Part shown: positions 36,198 through 43,984 of the stretch, in pieces
Layout: the number at the start of each line of letters is the position of its first letter
Numbering within the stretch: the first letter of the stretch is position 1
NCBI RefSeq assembly: GCF_020010925.1
Contig: NZ_JAGJBZ010000002.1
Span: forward strand, 1,488,001-1,552,000
Length of the DNA stretch: 64,000 nucleotides
Direction of reading: 5' to 3'
Source of the DNA: Streptomyces griseiscabiei
GTDB taxonomy: Bacteria > Actinomycetota > Actinomycetes > Streptomycetales > Streptomycetaceae
Position numbers and translations under genes: made by a program
Notes under the pieces: model-generated
Told to the model about the DNA's origin: nothing
Databases searched by the model: none
Seen by the model: only the letters and a program-made list of their open reading frames with translations

Positions 36198-36244
36198 CGC
36201 TGCCCCCCTGGTTGTGCACTGTTCGTACTGGCTGCGCCCGGCCG

Positions 36245-37288
36245 TCAGCCGTGGCGGCGCAGCTCGTGGAAGAAGTCGTCCACGACCCGCAGTCCGCCGG
36301 AGCGGGCCACTTCGTCGTGGACACGGCCGCCGACCGCGAGGTCGAGGACCCCGAGGCCGAAGGGCGAGAAGATCACCGGACGGTCCGCCGGCACGGTCGC
36401 CCGGCCGGTGAGCACGTCATGGAGCGTTCCGTCGAGGAAGTCCCGCGCTCCGGTGAGCTGTTCGGCCAGATGCGGCGACGTGTTCGCCTTGAGGCAGTGC
36501 TCGACGTCGTCGACGAAGTTCGCCGACGCGAGCAGCACCTCGGGCGCGAGATCGCGCAGCGACACGTGCAGCACCAGCGGGTGGTGGGCGAACCACTTGG
36601 GCTCATGGATGTGCGGCTCGCCCGCGATCGTCGCGAAGACCACCAGGTCGCTCGCCCGGATCACGTCCTCGGCGCTGTCGTACACGGTCACCCGCCCGTC
36701 CGCCCCGGACCGCTCCAGATACCCCTGGAACCCGGCCGCGCTGTCCGCGGACAGGTCGTGCACCCCCACCTCCTCGAACACGAAGCCGGTCGCCACGAGG
36801 AAGGTGTGGATGTACCGGGCGATCAGGCCCGTCCCGAGGAAGCCGACCCGCGTCGGACGCGGCACCCCCCGGCGCGCCCCGCTCAGCCGGTCGGCGGCCA
36901 GCGCCGCCGACGCGGCGGTCCGTGTGGCGCTGATGATGGAGGCCTCCAGGCACGCGAACGGATACCCGGTCGCGTGGTCGTTGAGGATCAGCACGGCGGA
37001 GGCGCGCGGCAGCCCGCCCGCCGTGTTCTCCGGGAAACTGGAGACCCACTTCAAGCCGTCCACCTGGTACTTCCCGCCCAGCGAGGCGGGCAGCGCGATG
37101 ATCCGCGAGGACGGACGGTCGGGGAAGCGCAGGAAGTACGACGGCGGGTTGACCGTGTCGCCGGTGTCCCCGTTCCCGTGCAGCAGGTAGGCGGACTCGA
37201 CCAGTTCGACGATCTCCCGTTCCCGGCCCCGCAGGGCCTGCCCCACCTGGGCGCCGGAGATCACGGCGAAACCCGGAACCTCGGTCAT
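36245..37288 (-). CDS. sbnB: SbnB-like 2,3-diaminopropionate biosynthesis dehydrogenase
   Basis: A 347-aa NAD-dependent enzyme of the ornithine cyclodeaminase/mu-crystallin family. SbnB oxidatively cleaves the SbnA product to L-2,3-diaminopropionate (Dap), 2-oxoglutarate and reduced NAD. Landmarks: KWVSSFPENTAGGLPRASAV with the substrate-binding region, and the Rossmann motif VGFLGTGLIARYIHTFL. The ATG overlaps the dioxygenase stop. Together with SbnA it gives this operon its own supply of Dap, the strongest clue to its substrate. Confidence 0.92.
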   Translation of the reverse strand: MTEVPGFAVISGAQVGQALRGREREIVELVESAYLLHGNGDTGDTVNPPSYFLRFPDRPSSRIIALPASLGGKYQVDGLKWVSSFPENTAGGLPRASAVLILNDHATGYPFACLEASIISATRTAASAALAADRLSGARRGVPRPTRVGFLGTGLIARYIHTFLVATGFVFEEVGVHDLSADSAAGFQGYLERSGADGRVTVYDSAEDVIRASDLVVFATIAGEPHIHEPKWFAHHPLVLHVSLRDLAPEVLLASANFVDDVEHCLKANTSPHLAEQLTGARDFLDGTLHDVLTGRATVPADRPVIFSPFGLGVLDLAVGGRVHDEVARSGGLRVVDDFFHELRRHG

Positions 37289-38367
37289 GCGAAGCTCACC
37301 TCGTCCTTCGTGTCGGAGTTCTGCGGGGAGTGCTCGGCCGGCCGTACCGGGTCGGCCAGGCCCACCAGCACCTCGCGCGGCCCCTCGAAGGGCTCCCGGC
37401 TGTGGGCACAGCGGATGTTGTCCACGAGCAGCAGGTCGCCCGGCCGCCACGGTGTGCGGACGGTGTGCGCCTCGTAGACCTGGTTGACGGTCTCGACGAC
37501 ATCGGCGCCGATCGGATCGCCGTCGCCGTGACGGGTGTTGAAGGGCAGCCCGTCGGGCCCGTACAGGTCCACCAGGTACTCGCGGACCTCGGCGTCCATG
37601 GTCCATTCGTTGAGGAACGCGATCTGGTTGAACCAGCAGCGTCGGCCGGTCACCGGATGCCGGAGCACGGCGGGCCGCCGCTGCCGGGTGTGCAGGGACC
37701 CGTCGGGCCGCCAGTCGAACTCGACGGCGTGCGCCCGGCAGTACGCCTCGACGACGGTCCGGTCGTCGGTGCCGAACGCCTCGGCGACCGACGCGCCGAT
37801 CTCGTCGTTGTACGAGCGGGTGAGCAGCCAGCCGTCCCGCTCGAACCGCTCGCTCACCTCCCGTGGCAGCGCCGCCAGTACGGCCTCAGCGTCCGCGATC
37901 CCGGTCGCCCCGCCCTGTCCGGGCGCCTCCAGACAGGCGAAGAGCAGCAGGCCGGGGAACTCCAGCGTGTAGCTCGACTCGTGGTGCATGCACATCGGCT
38001 GGTTGGACGGCCAGGCGGTCGAGGAATACACACCGTCGGCGTACGCCCGCCGGGGCGCGAAGGCCTCGCGCTCGGTCATCAGCGTGCCGGCCAACCCCCG
38101 GAAGACCGCGCCGACTTCGGCCGCGTCCCGCGGCCCGAGGCCCCGGACCAGCACCGAACCGTGCTCGGTGACGGCGGCCCGCAGCGCGTCCCGGTGCGTG
38201 GCCGCCCAGTGGGCGGCGGGCTCGGCGGCGGAGACGGTGAGCAGGGGCGGCCTGCCGGGCGCGGTCTCGATCCCCGGCAACGGCAGGGGAGTCGAGGACG
38301 GCGTCGCCGTCACGGTCTCCTTCTCCTTCCGATGGCGTGCGGCGCGGCGGCGGCTCAGAAAGCTCAT
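37285..38367 (-). CDS. TauD/SyrP-like Fe(II)/2-oxoglutarate dioxygenase
   Basis: A 360-aa non-haem iron oxygenase. The iron facial triad is visible: H128-x-E130 in CMHHESSYT and distal H322 in DNIRCAHSREPF, followed by an arginine expected to bind 2-oxoglutarate. An acidic residue is present in the triad, so it should hydroxylate, not halogenate. SyrP-type relatives hydroxylate the beta-carbon of an aminoacyl group held on an NRPS carrier. The gene overlaps both the NRPS stop and the sbnB start (ATGA at each end), so it is an integral part of the operon. The ATG has GGGGAGGA upstream. The N-terminal 20 residues are basic and probably flexible. Confidence 0.88.
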   Translation of the reverse strand: MSFLSRRRAARHRKEKETVTATPSSTPLPLPGIETAPGRPPLLTVSAAEPAAHWAATHRDALRAAVTEHGSVLVRGLGPRDAAEVGAVFRGLAGTLMTEREAFAPRRAYADGVYSSTAWPSNQPMCMHHESSYTLEFPGLLLFACLEAPGQGGATGIADAEAVLAALPREVSERFERDGWLLTRSYNDEIGASVAEAFGTDDRTVVEAYCRAHAVEFDWRPDGSLHTRQRRPAVLRHPVTGRRCWFNQIAFLNEWTMDAEVREYLVDLYGPDGLPFNTRHGDGDPIGADVVETVNQVYEAHTVRTPWRPGDLLLVDNIRCAHSREPFEGPREVLVGLADPVRPAEHSPQNSDTKDEVSFA

Positions 38368-40877
38368 GACGTCCTCCCCACGGCCCCGGCGGCGGAGCCC
38401 GGTGTCCCGGCCCGGGCGACCGCCCCGGCCCTCGTGTCGATCAGTGCGGCCAGTTCGGCCAGGACCGGATGTCCGTTGACGTCCCTGGGGGACACCGCCC
38501 GCTCCAGGGCGATCGCCAGCTTCACCGCCGACAGCGAGGTCCCGCCCCGGTCGAAGAAGTGGTCGTACCGGCCGATCCGGGCCCGCTCCACCCCGAGCAC
38601 CTCGGCCCACACGGCGGCCAGCCGCCGCTCGGTCGGGGTGGCCGGCGGCTCCACCGGCTCGCCTTCGCCCGCCTCCAGCCGCTCCGCGAGCGCGGCCAGC
38701 GCCCGCCGGTCGACCTTGCCGTTGGCGGTCAGCGGCAGGCTCTCGCGACGGTGGAACACCGACGGCACCATGTACGCCGGCAGCGACGCCGCCAGCCGGT
38801 CCCGCAGCTCCTCGGCCGCGAGCGGCCCGCCCGAGTGGAAGGCCACCAGACGCGTGCCCCCGGCCACCACCACCGCGCCGTCCCGCACACCCGCCACCTT
38901 GAGCAGCGCGTTCTCCACCTCACCGATCTCGACACGGAAGCCCCGCACCTTGACCTGGGTGTCCTTGCGGCCGAGGAACTCCAGCTTGCCGTCGGGCCGC
39001 CAGCGCCCGTGGTCGCCGCTGCGGTAGAGCCGCTCGCCGGGCCGGTACGGGTCGGTGGTGAACGCCCGCGCGGTGCGCTCGGGGTCGTTGACGTACCCCC
39101 GCCCGACGCACACCCCGGAGAAGACGATCTCCCCCGGCGCGCCCAGCGGTACGAGGGAGAGGTGCTCGTCGACGACATACACCCGGACGTTGCGGACGGG
39201 ACGCCCCAGCGGCACCCTGCCGCCCTCCGGCGCCCGGTCCATCACCTCGTGGTTGGTGTCGTCCGAGGTCTCGGTCAGCCCGTACGCGTTGACCAGCGGT
39301 GCGCCCGGCCCGGTGGCGAACCAGCGCTCCGCCAACTCCTTCTTCAGCGCCTCCCCGGTGACCGACACCCGGCGCAGCGCGGGCAGTTCCCGGGGGTGCC
39401 GCTCCAGCTGGGCGAGGACCGCTTCGAGGTACGACGGCACGACCTGGACCACGTTGGCCCGGCCCTCGGCGATCCGGTCGACGAACCGCCCGACGTCGAG
39501 GATCACCTCCTGCTCGACCAGCAGTGTCCGGCCACCCACCAGCGGCGCGGCCAGCAGCTGCCACAGCGAGATGTCGAAGCACTGGGGCGCGGTCTGCGCG
39601 ACCACGTCCCCCTCGCCGATGTCCAGGTCGTCGAGCTTGGCGTGCAGATGGTTGAGCATCCCGGCGTGCTCGCACATCGCGCCCTTGGGCTCGCCCGTGG
39701 AGCCGGAGGTGAAGTAGATGTACGCCAGCCGGTCCGGCCCGATCTCCAGGCCCAGGTCGGAGTCCGGGTGGGCCTCGTCGTACGCGTCCTCCACCAGCAG
39801 CCGCTGGGTCCCGGGCAGCGTGGCCAGGGCCTCGTCCAGGGTGGTGGTGCTGCCCCGCTCGGTGAGCACCAGCTCGCAGCCGGCGCGGGCGAGCGTGCGG
39901 GCGACGCGCTCGGCGGGGAAGTGCGGCTCGACGGGCAGATAGACGCCGCCCGCCTTGAACACCGCGAGGACGGCCGCCATCCAGTCGAGGTTGCGTTCGG
40001 TGACCACCGCGACGACGCCCTCGTGGCCGAGGCCCCGGACGAGCAGGGCCCGACTGAGCTGATTGGCACGGGAGTTGAGTTCGCGGAAGGTCCAGCGCCG
40101 GTCGCCGTGGACGGCGGCGACGGCGTCCGGGTGGGCCACCACCCGCTGCTCGAACAGCTCGTGCACCCGCCGGTCGGGCAGTTCGCGGTGCGGCCCGGCC
40201 AACCCGTCGAGCTGGAACCGGAGTTCGTCCTCGCCCACCAGGCTCCGCCCTGCGTACCCGGCGTCCGGCTCGGTGGCGAGCAGGGTGAGCGCGGTGACGT
40301 GGTACCCGGCGATCCGGGCGGCCCCGCCCTCGTCGAGCACCTCCGTGCGATAACGCAGCCGCAGCGCCGGACCCTCGTCGCGGTGCACCAGTCCCACCCG
40401 CAGGACCGTGTCCTCGTCGAGGTCGCCGTCACCTCCGCCGGTGTCGAGCACGGTCTCGAACGGCGCCTCGGCGAGGCCGAGTTCGTGCCGCAGGGCGGTC
40501 ACCGGGAACGCGGCGTGCCTCAGCAGCTCGGCGGCGGCCCGGTGGGTGTGCCTCAGCAGGTCCCGCCAGGTGTCGCCGGGCCCGACGGCGAGCCGGCAGG
40601 GCAGCAGCCGGCCGTCCTCCAGCCAGCCCGTGACGACCTCGCTCTCGCCCGACAGCGCGGCGAGCACCCCGGCGTGCGCGGCGAGCAGCGCGGCCGTACC
40701 GTCCGAACCGGTCAACAGCCCCTCGGGCAGGGCCAGTTCATAGGAGGCGATCCCCTTCACCGGGTCGCTGCTCCACCGCGGTATCGCGGTCAGCCCCCCG
40801 GCGGTGAGCACCCCGTGCCAGTACCTGCGGGTGGCGTCGTCCGCGCCCGACGGGTCCATTCGATCGATCCGTTCCAT
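38364..40877 (-). CDS. NRPS: degenerate C-like region, adenylation, carrier domain
   Basis: An 837-aa peptide synthetase. Residues 1-230 resemble the C-terminal half of a condensation domain without the HHxxxDG motif, so probably inactive or structural. The adenylation domain spans about 235-735, with A3 YFTSGSTGEPKG (388-399), A5 NAYGLTETSDD, A7 YRSGDHGRWRPDG and A10 LTANGKVDRRAL. The carrier domain has FFDRGGTSL with the pantetheine serine at 781. By eye the ten pocket residues read D-I-W-Q-S-T-A-D-D-K; two aspartates at the pocket end suit a diamino acid such as Dap. No thioesterase. The start ATG at 40877 has GGGGGA upstream. It pairs with the membrane protein encoded just before. Confidence 0.9.
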   Translation of the reverse strand: MERIDRMDPSGADDATRRYWHGVLTAGGLTAIPRWSSDPVKGIASYELALPEGLLTGSDGTAALLAAHAGVLAALSGESEVVTGWLEDGRLLPCRLAVGPGDTWRDLLRHTHRAAAELLRHAAFPVTALRHELGLAEAPFETVLDTGGGDGDLDEDTVLRVGLVHRDEGPALRLRYRTEVLDEGGAARIAGYHVTALTLLATEPDAGYAGRSLVGEDELRFQLDGLAGPHRELPDRRVHELFEQRVVAHPDAVAAVHGDRRWTFRELNSRANQLSRALLVRGLGHEGVVAVVTERNLDWMAAVLAVFKAGGVYLPVEPHFPAERVARTLARAGCELVLTERGSTTTLDEALATLPGTQRLLVEDAYDEAHPDSDLGLEIGPDRLAYIYFTSGSTGEPKGAMCEHAGMLNHLHAKLDDLDIGEGDVVAQTAPQCFDISLWQLLAAPLVGGRTLLVEQEVILDVGRFVDRIAEGRANVVQVVPSYLEAVLAQLERHPRELPALRRVSVTGEALKKELAERWFATGPGAPLVNAYGLTETSDDTNHEVMDRAPEGGRVPLGRPVRNVRVYVVDEHLSLVPLGAPGEIVFSGVCVGRGYVNDPERTARAFTTDPYRPGERLYRSGDHGRWRPDGKLEFLGRKDTQVKVRGFRVEIGEVENALLKVAGVRDGAVVVAGGTRLVAFHSGGPLAAEELRDRLAASLPAYMVPSVFHRRESLPLTANGKVDRRALAALAERLEAGEGEPVEPPATPTERRLAAVWAEVLGVERARIGRYDHFFDRGGTSLSAVKLAIALERAVSPRDVNGHPVLAELAALIDTRAGAVARAGTPGSAAGAVGRTS

Positions 40878-40891
40878 GTTCTTCCCCCGAT

Positions 40892-43402
40892 TCACCGTGA
40901 TCCGGTGTTCTCCGTCGCCGGGTTTCCGCCCCAGCGGGCGTGCGGCGGCACTTCCTCGCCCTTCATCAGGAAGGAGTCCGGCGCGAGCACGGCCCCCTCG
41001 CCCAGCACCACGCCGTAGTGGACGAACGCCTGGACCTCCAGCGTGCCGCCGGCGCCGATCGTGACGTGGTCGGACTTGAAGGTGCCGTCCTCCTGCGAAT
41101 GCGCCTGGATCTTGCTGCCGGCCGCGAGTGTGCAGTCGTCCCCGACGGCCGTCAGGGTCCGCTCGGTGATGAACGCCCCGTCGTCGAAGACCCGACGCCC
41201 GATCCGCACCCCCAGCAGCCGCCAGACGAGGCTCTTGTAGGGGGTGCCGTTGAGCACCTCCAGATGTTTGTCCGGCAGCTTCCACAGCCGCTCCTGCCGC
41301 CAGAAGACGGGGTCGTAGATGGAGCAGAGCCGGGGTCGCAGCGGGCGGAAGCGGGTCAGGGTCCGCTCCACCAGCGCGTAGTACAGGACGGTGGACAGCA
41401 GCGCCGCCAGGGGCAGCGCGGCGAGCGCCAGCAGTCCGGCGAAGCCGTCGCCGTGCCCGTACAGGTCGTAGGCGGTGAAGCCCAGCACGGTGAGGACGAA
41501 GGTGTGCAGCCAGCGCAGGAACAGGAACAGTCCCATCGAGCGCAGGTTGAAGCGGTTCTTCGCGGCGAGCCGGCGGCGCAGCTCGTCGCCCTCGCGCAGA
41601 TGGTCGAAGCGGCTGTCGCGCTCCACCGAGCGGGGGATCTCGAAGGGCGGCGAGCCGAGCAGCCCGACCCCCTCACGGATCTCGCCGTCCAGCGGGACCA
41701 GCACCTTGGTGGCCAGCAGACAGTTCTCGCCGGTCCGGCCGCCGACCGGGTAGGCGATCAGGTTGCCCAGGAAGTTGTGCCCGCCGATCGCCGTCCGGGA
41801 CACCCGGAACGACGTGCCCGAGTAGTCGGCGTTCATGACCGACAGCCCGTCCGCGACCATCGTGCCGCTGCCGACCTTCACCAGGTACGGCGTCTCGTGC
41901 TGCATCGCCGTGCCGAAGTTGGACCCGGTCTGGTCGACGCGGGACAGGTCGTACCCGAGGGCCTTGAGGTAGGGGACGATGTACGAGCTGTCGCCGCACA
42001 GCCACGTGAAGAACCGGAGGTTGGTCAGCCGGGTGATCGCGCGGTGCGCCGAGTAGGCGAGGCCGTACAGCGGATATACGCGGTCGGGCTTCACCAGCGG
42101 GCGCAGCAGCCGGGGTACGGCGAACACGGTGACGGCTCCGACGACGATCGACCCGGTGAACAGCGCGAGCGACAGGGCCAGCGCCTCGGCGTAGAAGCGC
42201 GCCGAGGAGGTGTGCCGCGACGCGGGGTCGAGCAGGGTGTCCAGCTCGGGTGCGGCGGTGAGCAGCAGATAGGCGCCGCCGACGGCCAGCGGTACGTACA
42301 GCAGGAGCGTCTGGAGCAGGGCGGCGAGCCCGTAGCCGGTCCGCCGGAGCGTGCCGCACGGGCGCGCGGGGACCCGGATGTGGTCCACGTCCGTGGGCCG
42401 GGCCGGTGAGCCGTGCCGGCGCTGTCCGGCCGGGACCGACTCGTCGGCGCGCAGCGCGGAGGAGTGGCCGAGCTGGGAGCCGTCGCCCATGGCGGTGCCG
42501 ATGTCGAGGACGGTGTGCTCGCCGACGAACACGTCCCGGCCGAGGGTGACCGGGCCGGTGCGGATGCGTCCGGCGCGCGCCCGGTAGCAGAGGAAGGAGC
42601 AGTCCTTGCGGATCACCGTGCCCGCGCCGATCGTCAGCAGATCGGTGCAGACCGGGACGGTACGGCTGAGGATGGTGACGCCCGGTCCGATGCGGGCGCC
42701 GAGGGCCCGCAGGTACAGCACGTACAGCGGGTTGCCGACGAACAGTGTCATCGGGCTGGTGTGCAGCAGCGCCTTGACGGTCCAGAACCGGAGGTACGCC
42801 GGGCCCCACACGGGGAACTCCACGGGCTTCCACCGCCCGACCAGCAGCCACTTGGCGGCGACCGGCAGGGCGCACAGCGCGAGGAAGCCGAGCGCGCCGA
42901 AGACGGCCGAGCGCAGATAGATCTCGACCAGCCCCGGGGCGTCCGCGACCCACGCGTACCCCTGGACGTAACCGGTGGTGGCGAGCAGGCAGTAGCCGGC
43001 GAAGAGGAGCAACTGCAGCGCCCCGCACAGGGTGTAGCGGACGGTGCTGCCCGGGGGCACGGGCTCGGCGGGTGCCGGTGGGGCGGCGGGCGGGGCCGGT
43101 GCCTCGGACAGTGCGGTGGCGAGAGCGCGGATCGTCGGGTGGCCGTAGACGTCCCGGATGGACACCGACGGCAGGTCGGGGTGCTTCCTGACACGGGCAC
43201 AGAAATGCGCCATCGTCAGCGAGTTGGCACCGAGGTCGTCGAAGAAATGGCTTTCTGCGGGCACGTGTTCGACGCGTGCGACGCCGGCCAGGACTTCGGC
43301 GAGGAGTCGCTCCATGGCGGTGTACGATTCCGCCGCGTCCGGCTCGGCCCCCTGGACCTCGCCCGGTATTTCCACCACGGGTCGTGGCGCTGGCAATGTC
43401 AT
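40892..43402 (-). CDS. Pls-like membrane protein: carrier domain plus tandem LbH/acyltransferase-like domains
   Basis: An 836-aa protein that looks like the C-terminal part of epsilon-poly-L-lysine synthetase and its relatives (Pls/PosA family) but without an adenylation domain. A carrier domain occupies about residues 25-105, with the pantetheine serine at 61 in FFDDLGANSLTM. Membrane helices follow (YTLCGALQLLLFAGYCLL, AVFGALGFLALCALPVA). Soluble left-handed beta-helix (hexapeptide) segments alternate with further helix pairs: LTIGAGTVIRKDCSFLCY, GRDVFVGEHTVLDIG, then near the C-terminus VGDDCTLAAGSKIQ and LGEGAVLAPDSFLMKG. In Pls the equivalent part joins monomers through side-chain amines. 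The ATG at 43400-43402 has GGAGA eight bases upstream. First gene of the operon. Confidence 0.88.
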   Translation of the reverse strand: MTLPAPRPVVEIPGEVQGAEPDAAESYTAMERLLAEVLAGVARVEHVPAESHFFDDLGANSLTMAHFCARVRKHPDLPSVSIRDVYGHPTIRALATALSEAPAPPAAPPAPAEPVPPGSTVRYTLCGALQLLLFAGYCLLATTGYVQGYAWVADAPGLVEIYLRSAVFGALGFLALCALPVAAKWLLVGRWKPVEFPVWGPAYLRFWTVKALLHTSPMTLFVGNPLYVLYLRALGARIGPGVTILSRTVPVCTDLLTIGAGTVIRKDCSFLCYRARAGRIRTGPVTLGRDVFVGEHTVLDIGTAMGDGSQLGHSSALRADESVPAGQRRHGSPARPTDVDHIRVPARPCGTLRRTGYGLAALLQTLLLYVPLAVGGAYLLLTAAPELDTLLDPASRHTSSARFYAEALALSLALFTGSIVVGAVTVFAVPRLLRPLVKPDRVYPLYGLAYSAHRAITRLTNLRFFTWLCGDSSYIVPYLKALGYDLSRVDQTGSNFGTAMQHETPYLVKVGSGTMVADGLSVMNADYSGTSFRVSRTAIGGHNFLGNLIAYPVGGRTGENCLLATKVLVPLDGEIREGVGLLGSPPFEIPRSVERDSRFDHLREGDELRRRLAAKNRFNLRSMGLFLFLRWLHTFVLTVLGFTAYDLYGHGDGFAGLLALAALPLAALLSTVLYYALVERTLTRFRPLRPRLCSIYDPVFWRQERLWKLPDKHLEVLNGTPYKSLVWRLLGVRIGRRVFDDGAFITERTLTAVGDDCTLAAGSKIQAHSQEDGTFKSDHVTIGAGGTLEVQAFVHYGVVLGEGAVLAPDSFLMKGEEVPPHARWGGNPATENTGSR

Positions 43403-43984
43403 TTGAATTTCTCCGCGACAGATATTGCGATGGAAGGCGCCCGGGGGTGAACGGGACGGCGCGCGGAATGACAGAAGGAGGGGGGAGGGGAGTTGCGGGA
43501 AGGGAAAGCGGTGACATGTGTGGCGGAATTGATCAGGCCTGGTCGGAGCCTGGACGAATCCCCCGGTGTGCGCTGCGCCGGCAGCTTGTCCTGAGGGGCG
43601 CAGCGGAATGCAATCCGGATTCTTTCGGTACATTCGGGAACAGGTCAAGCAGGGTCGGTTAATTGACGCTTTCCCGCCCCTTGTCGGATCTCTTCCGATG
43701 TGTCGGACCTGTGGCCGTCCCGTGCTTCAGCGGGGAACTTTCCAAAAAGACGGTACAAAAGCGCCCGGAGGTTCCGCTTCCGGCCCCTCAATGATTCGGC
43801 CAGCACGTCCATGACAGAAAAGGCGATTCGGAATCATCTTTGATGTCTTCGGTTTCTGCTGGGTTTCCCTTCGTTTGCCGCCCCGTGACGCGACCGGAGG
43901 GAGGCGTGCGCCGCACGCGGGCCCTGTCACCGCCGACGGCACCGGGAGGTGAGGGCGGCACGCGCAGCCGGATACCTTTAGGGC
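43403..43984. other. Divergent intergenic region upstream of the Dap operon
   Basis: About 580 bases, the longest gene-free stretch, visibly richer in A and T than its surroundings. On the minus strand a TTGACC -35 (43643-43648) and AAGAAT -10 (43619-43624) with an 18-base spacer could drive the Dap operon with a 5' leader of about 210 bases. On the plus strand the YihY gene has its own -10. I find no convincing small gene. The lower GC content may mark a regulatory or acquired segment. Confidence 0.45.
43973..43978 (+). promoter_or_regulatory. -10 box of leaderless YihY/BrkB gene
   Basis: TACCTT lies six bases before the GTG at 43985 and the nearest GGAGGTGAGG is too far upstream to serve that start. 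The transcript most likely begins at the start codon. Confidence 0.45.

Noticed and set aside
40878..41285. N-terminal extension of the NRPS frame to 41285
   Set aside because: It would overlap the C-terminus of the membrane protein by nearly 400 bases and lacks NRPS motifs; the ATG at 40877 has a ribosome-binding site.
35187..43402. Staphyloferrin B or viomycin-like cluster
   Set aside because: Only the Dap genes are shared; no siderophore synthetases, export genes or other NRPS modules are present.
33408..43402. Inclusion of the AidB-like gene in the Dap operon
   Set aside because: It follows sbnA after 81 bases with a different functional theme and its own start region; co-transcription is possible but nothing ties it to the pathway.
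43403..43648. N-terminal extension of the Pls-like frame to 43648
   Set aside because: No conserved residues and no binding site; ATG at 43402 is preceded by GGAGA at proper spacing.
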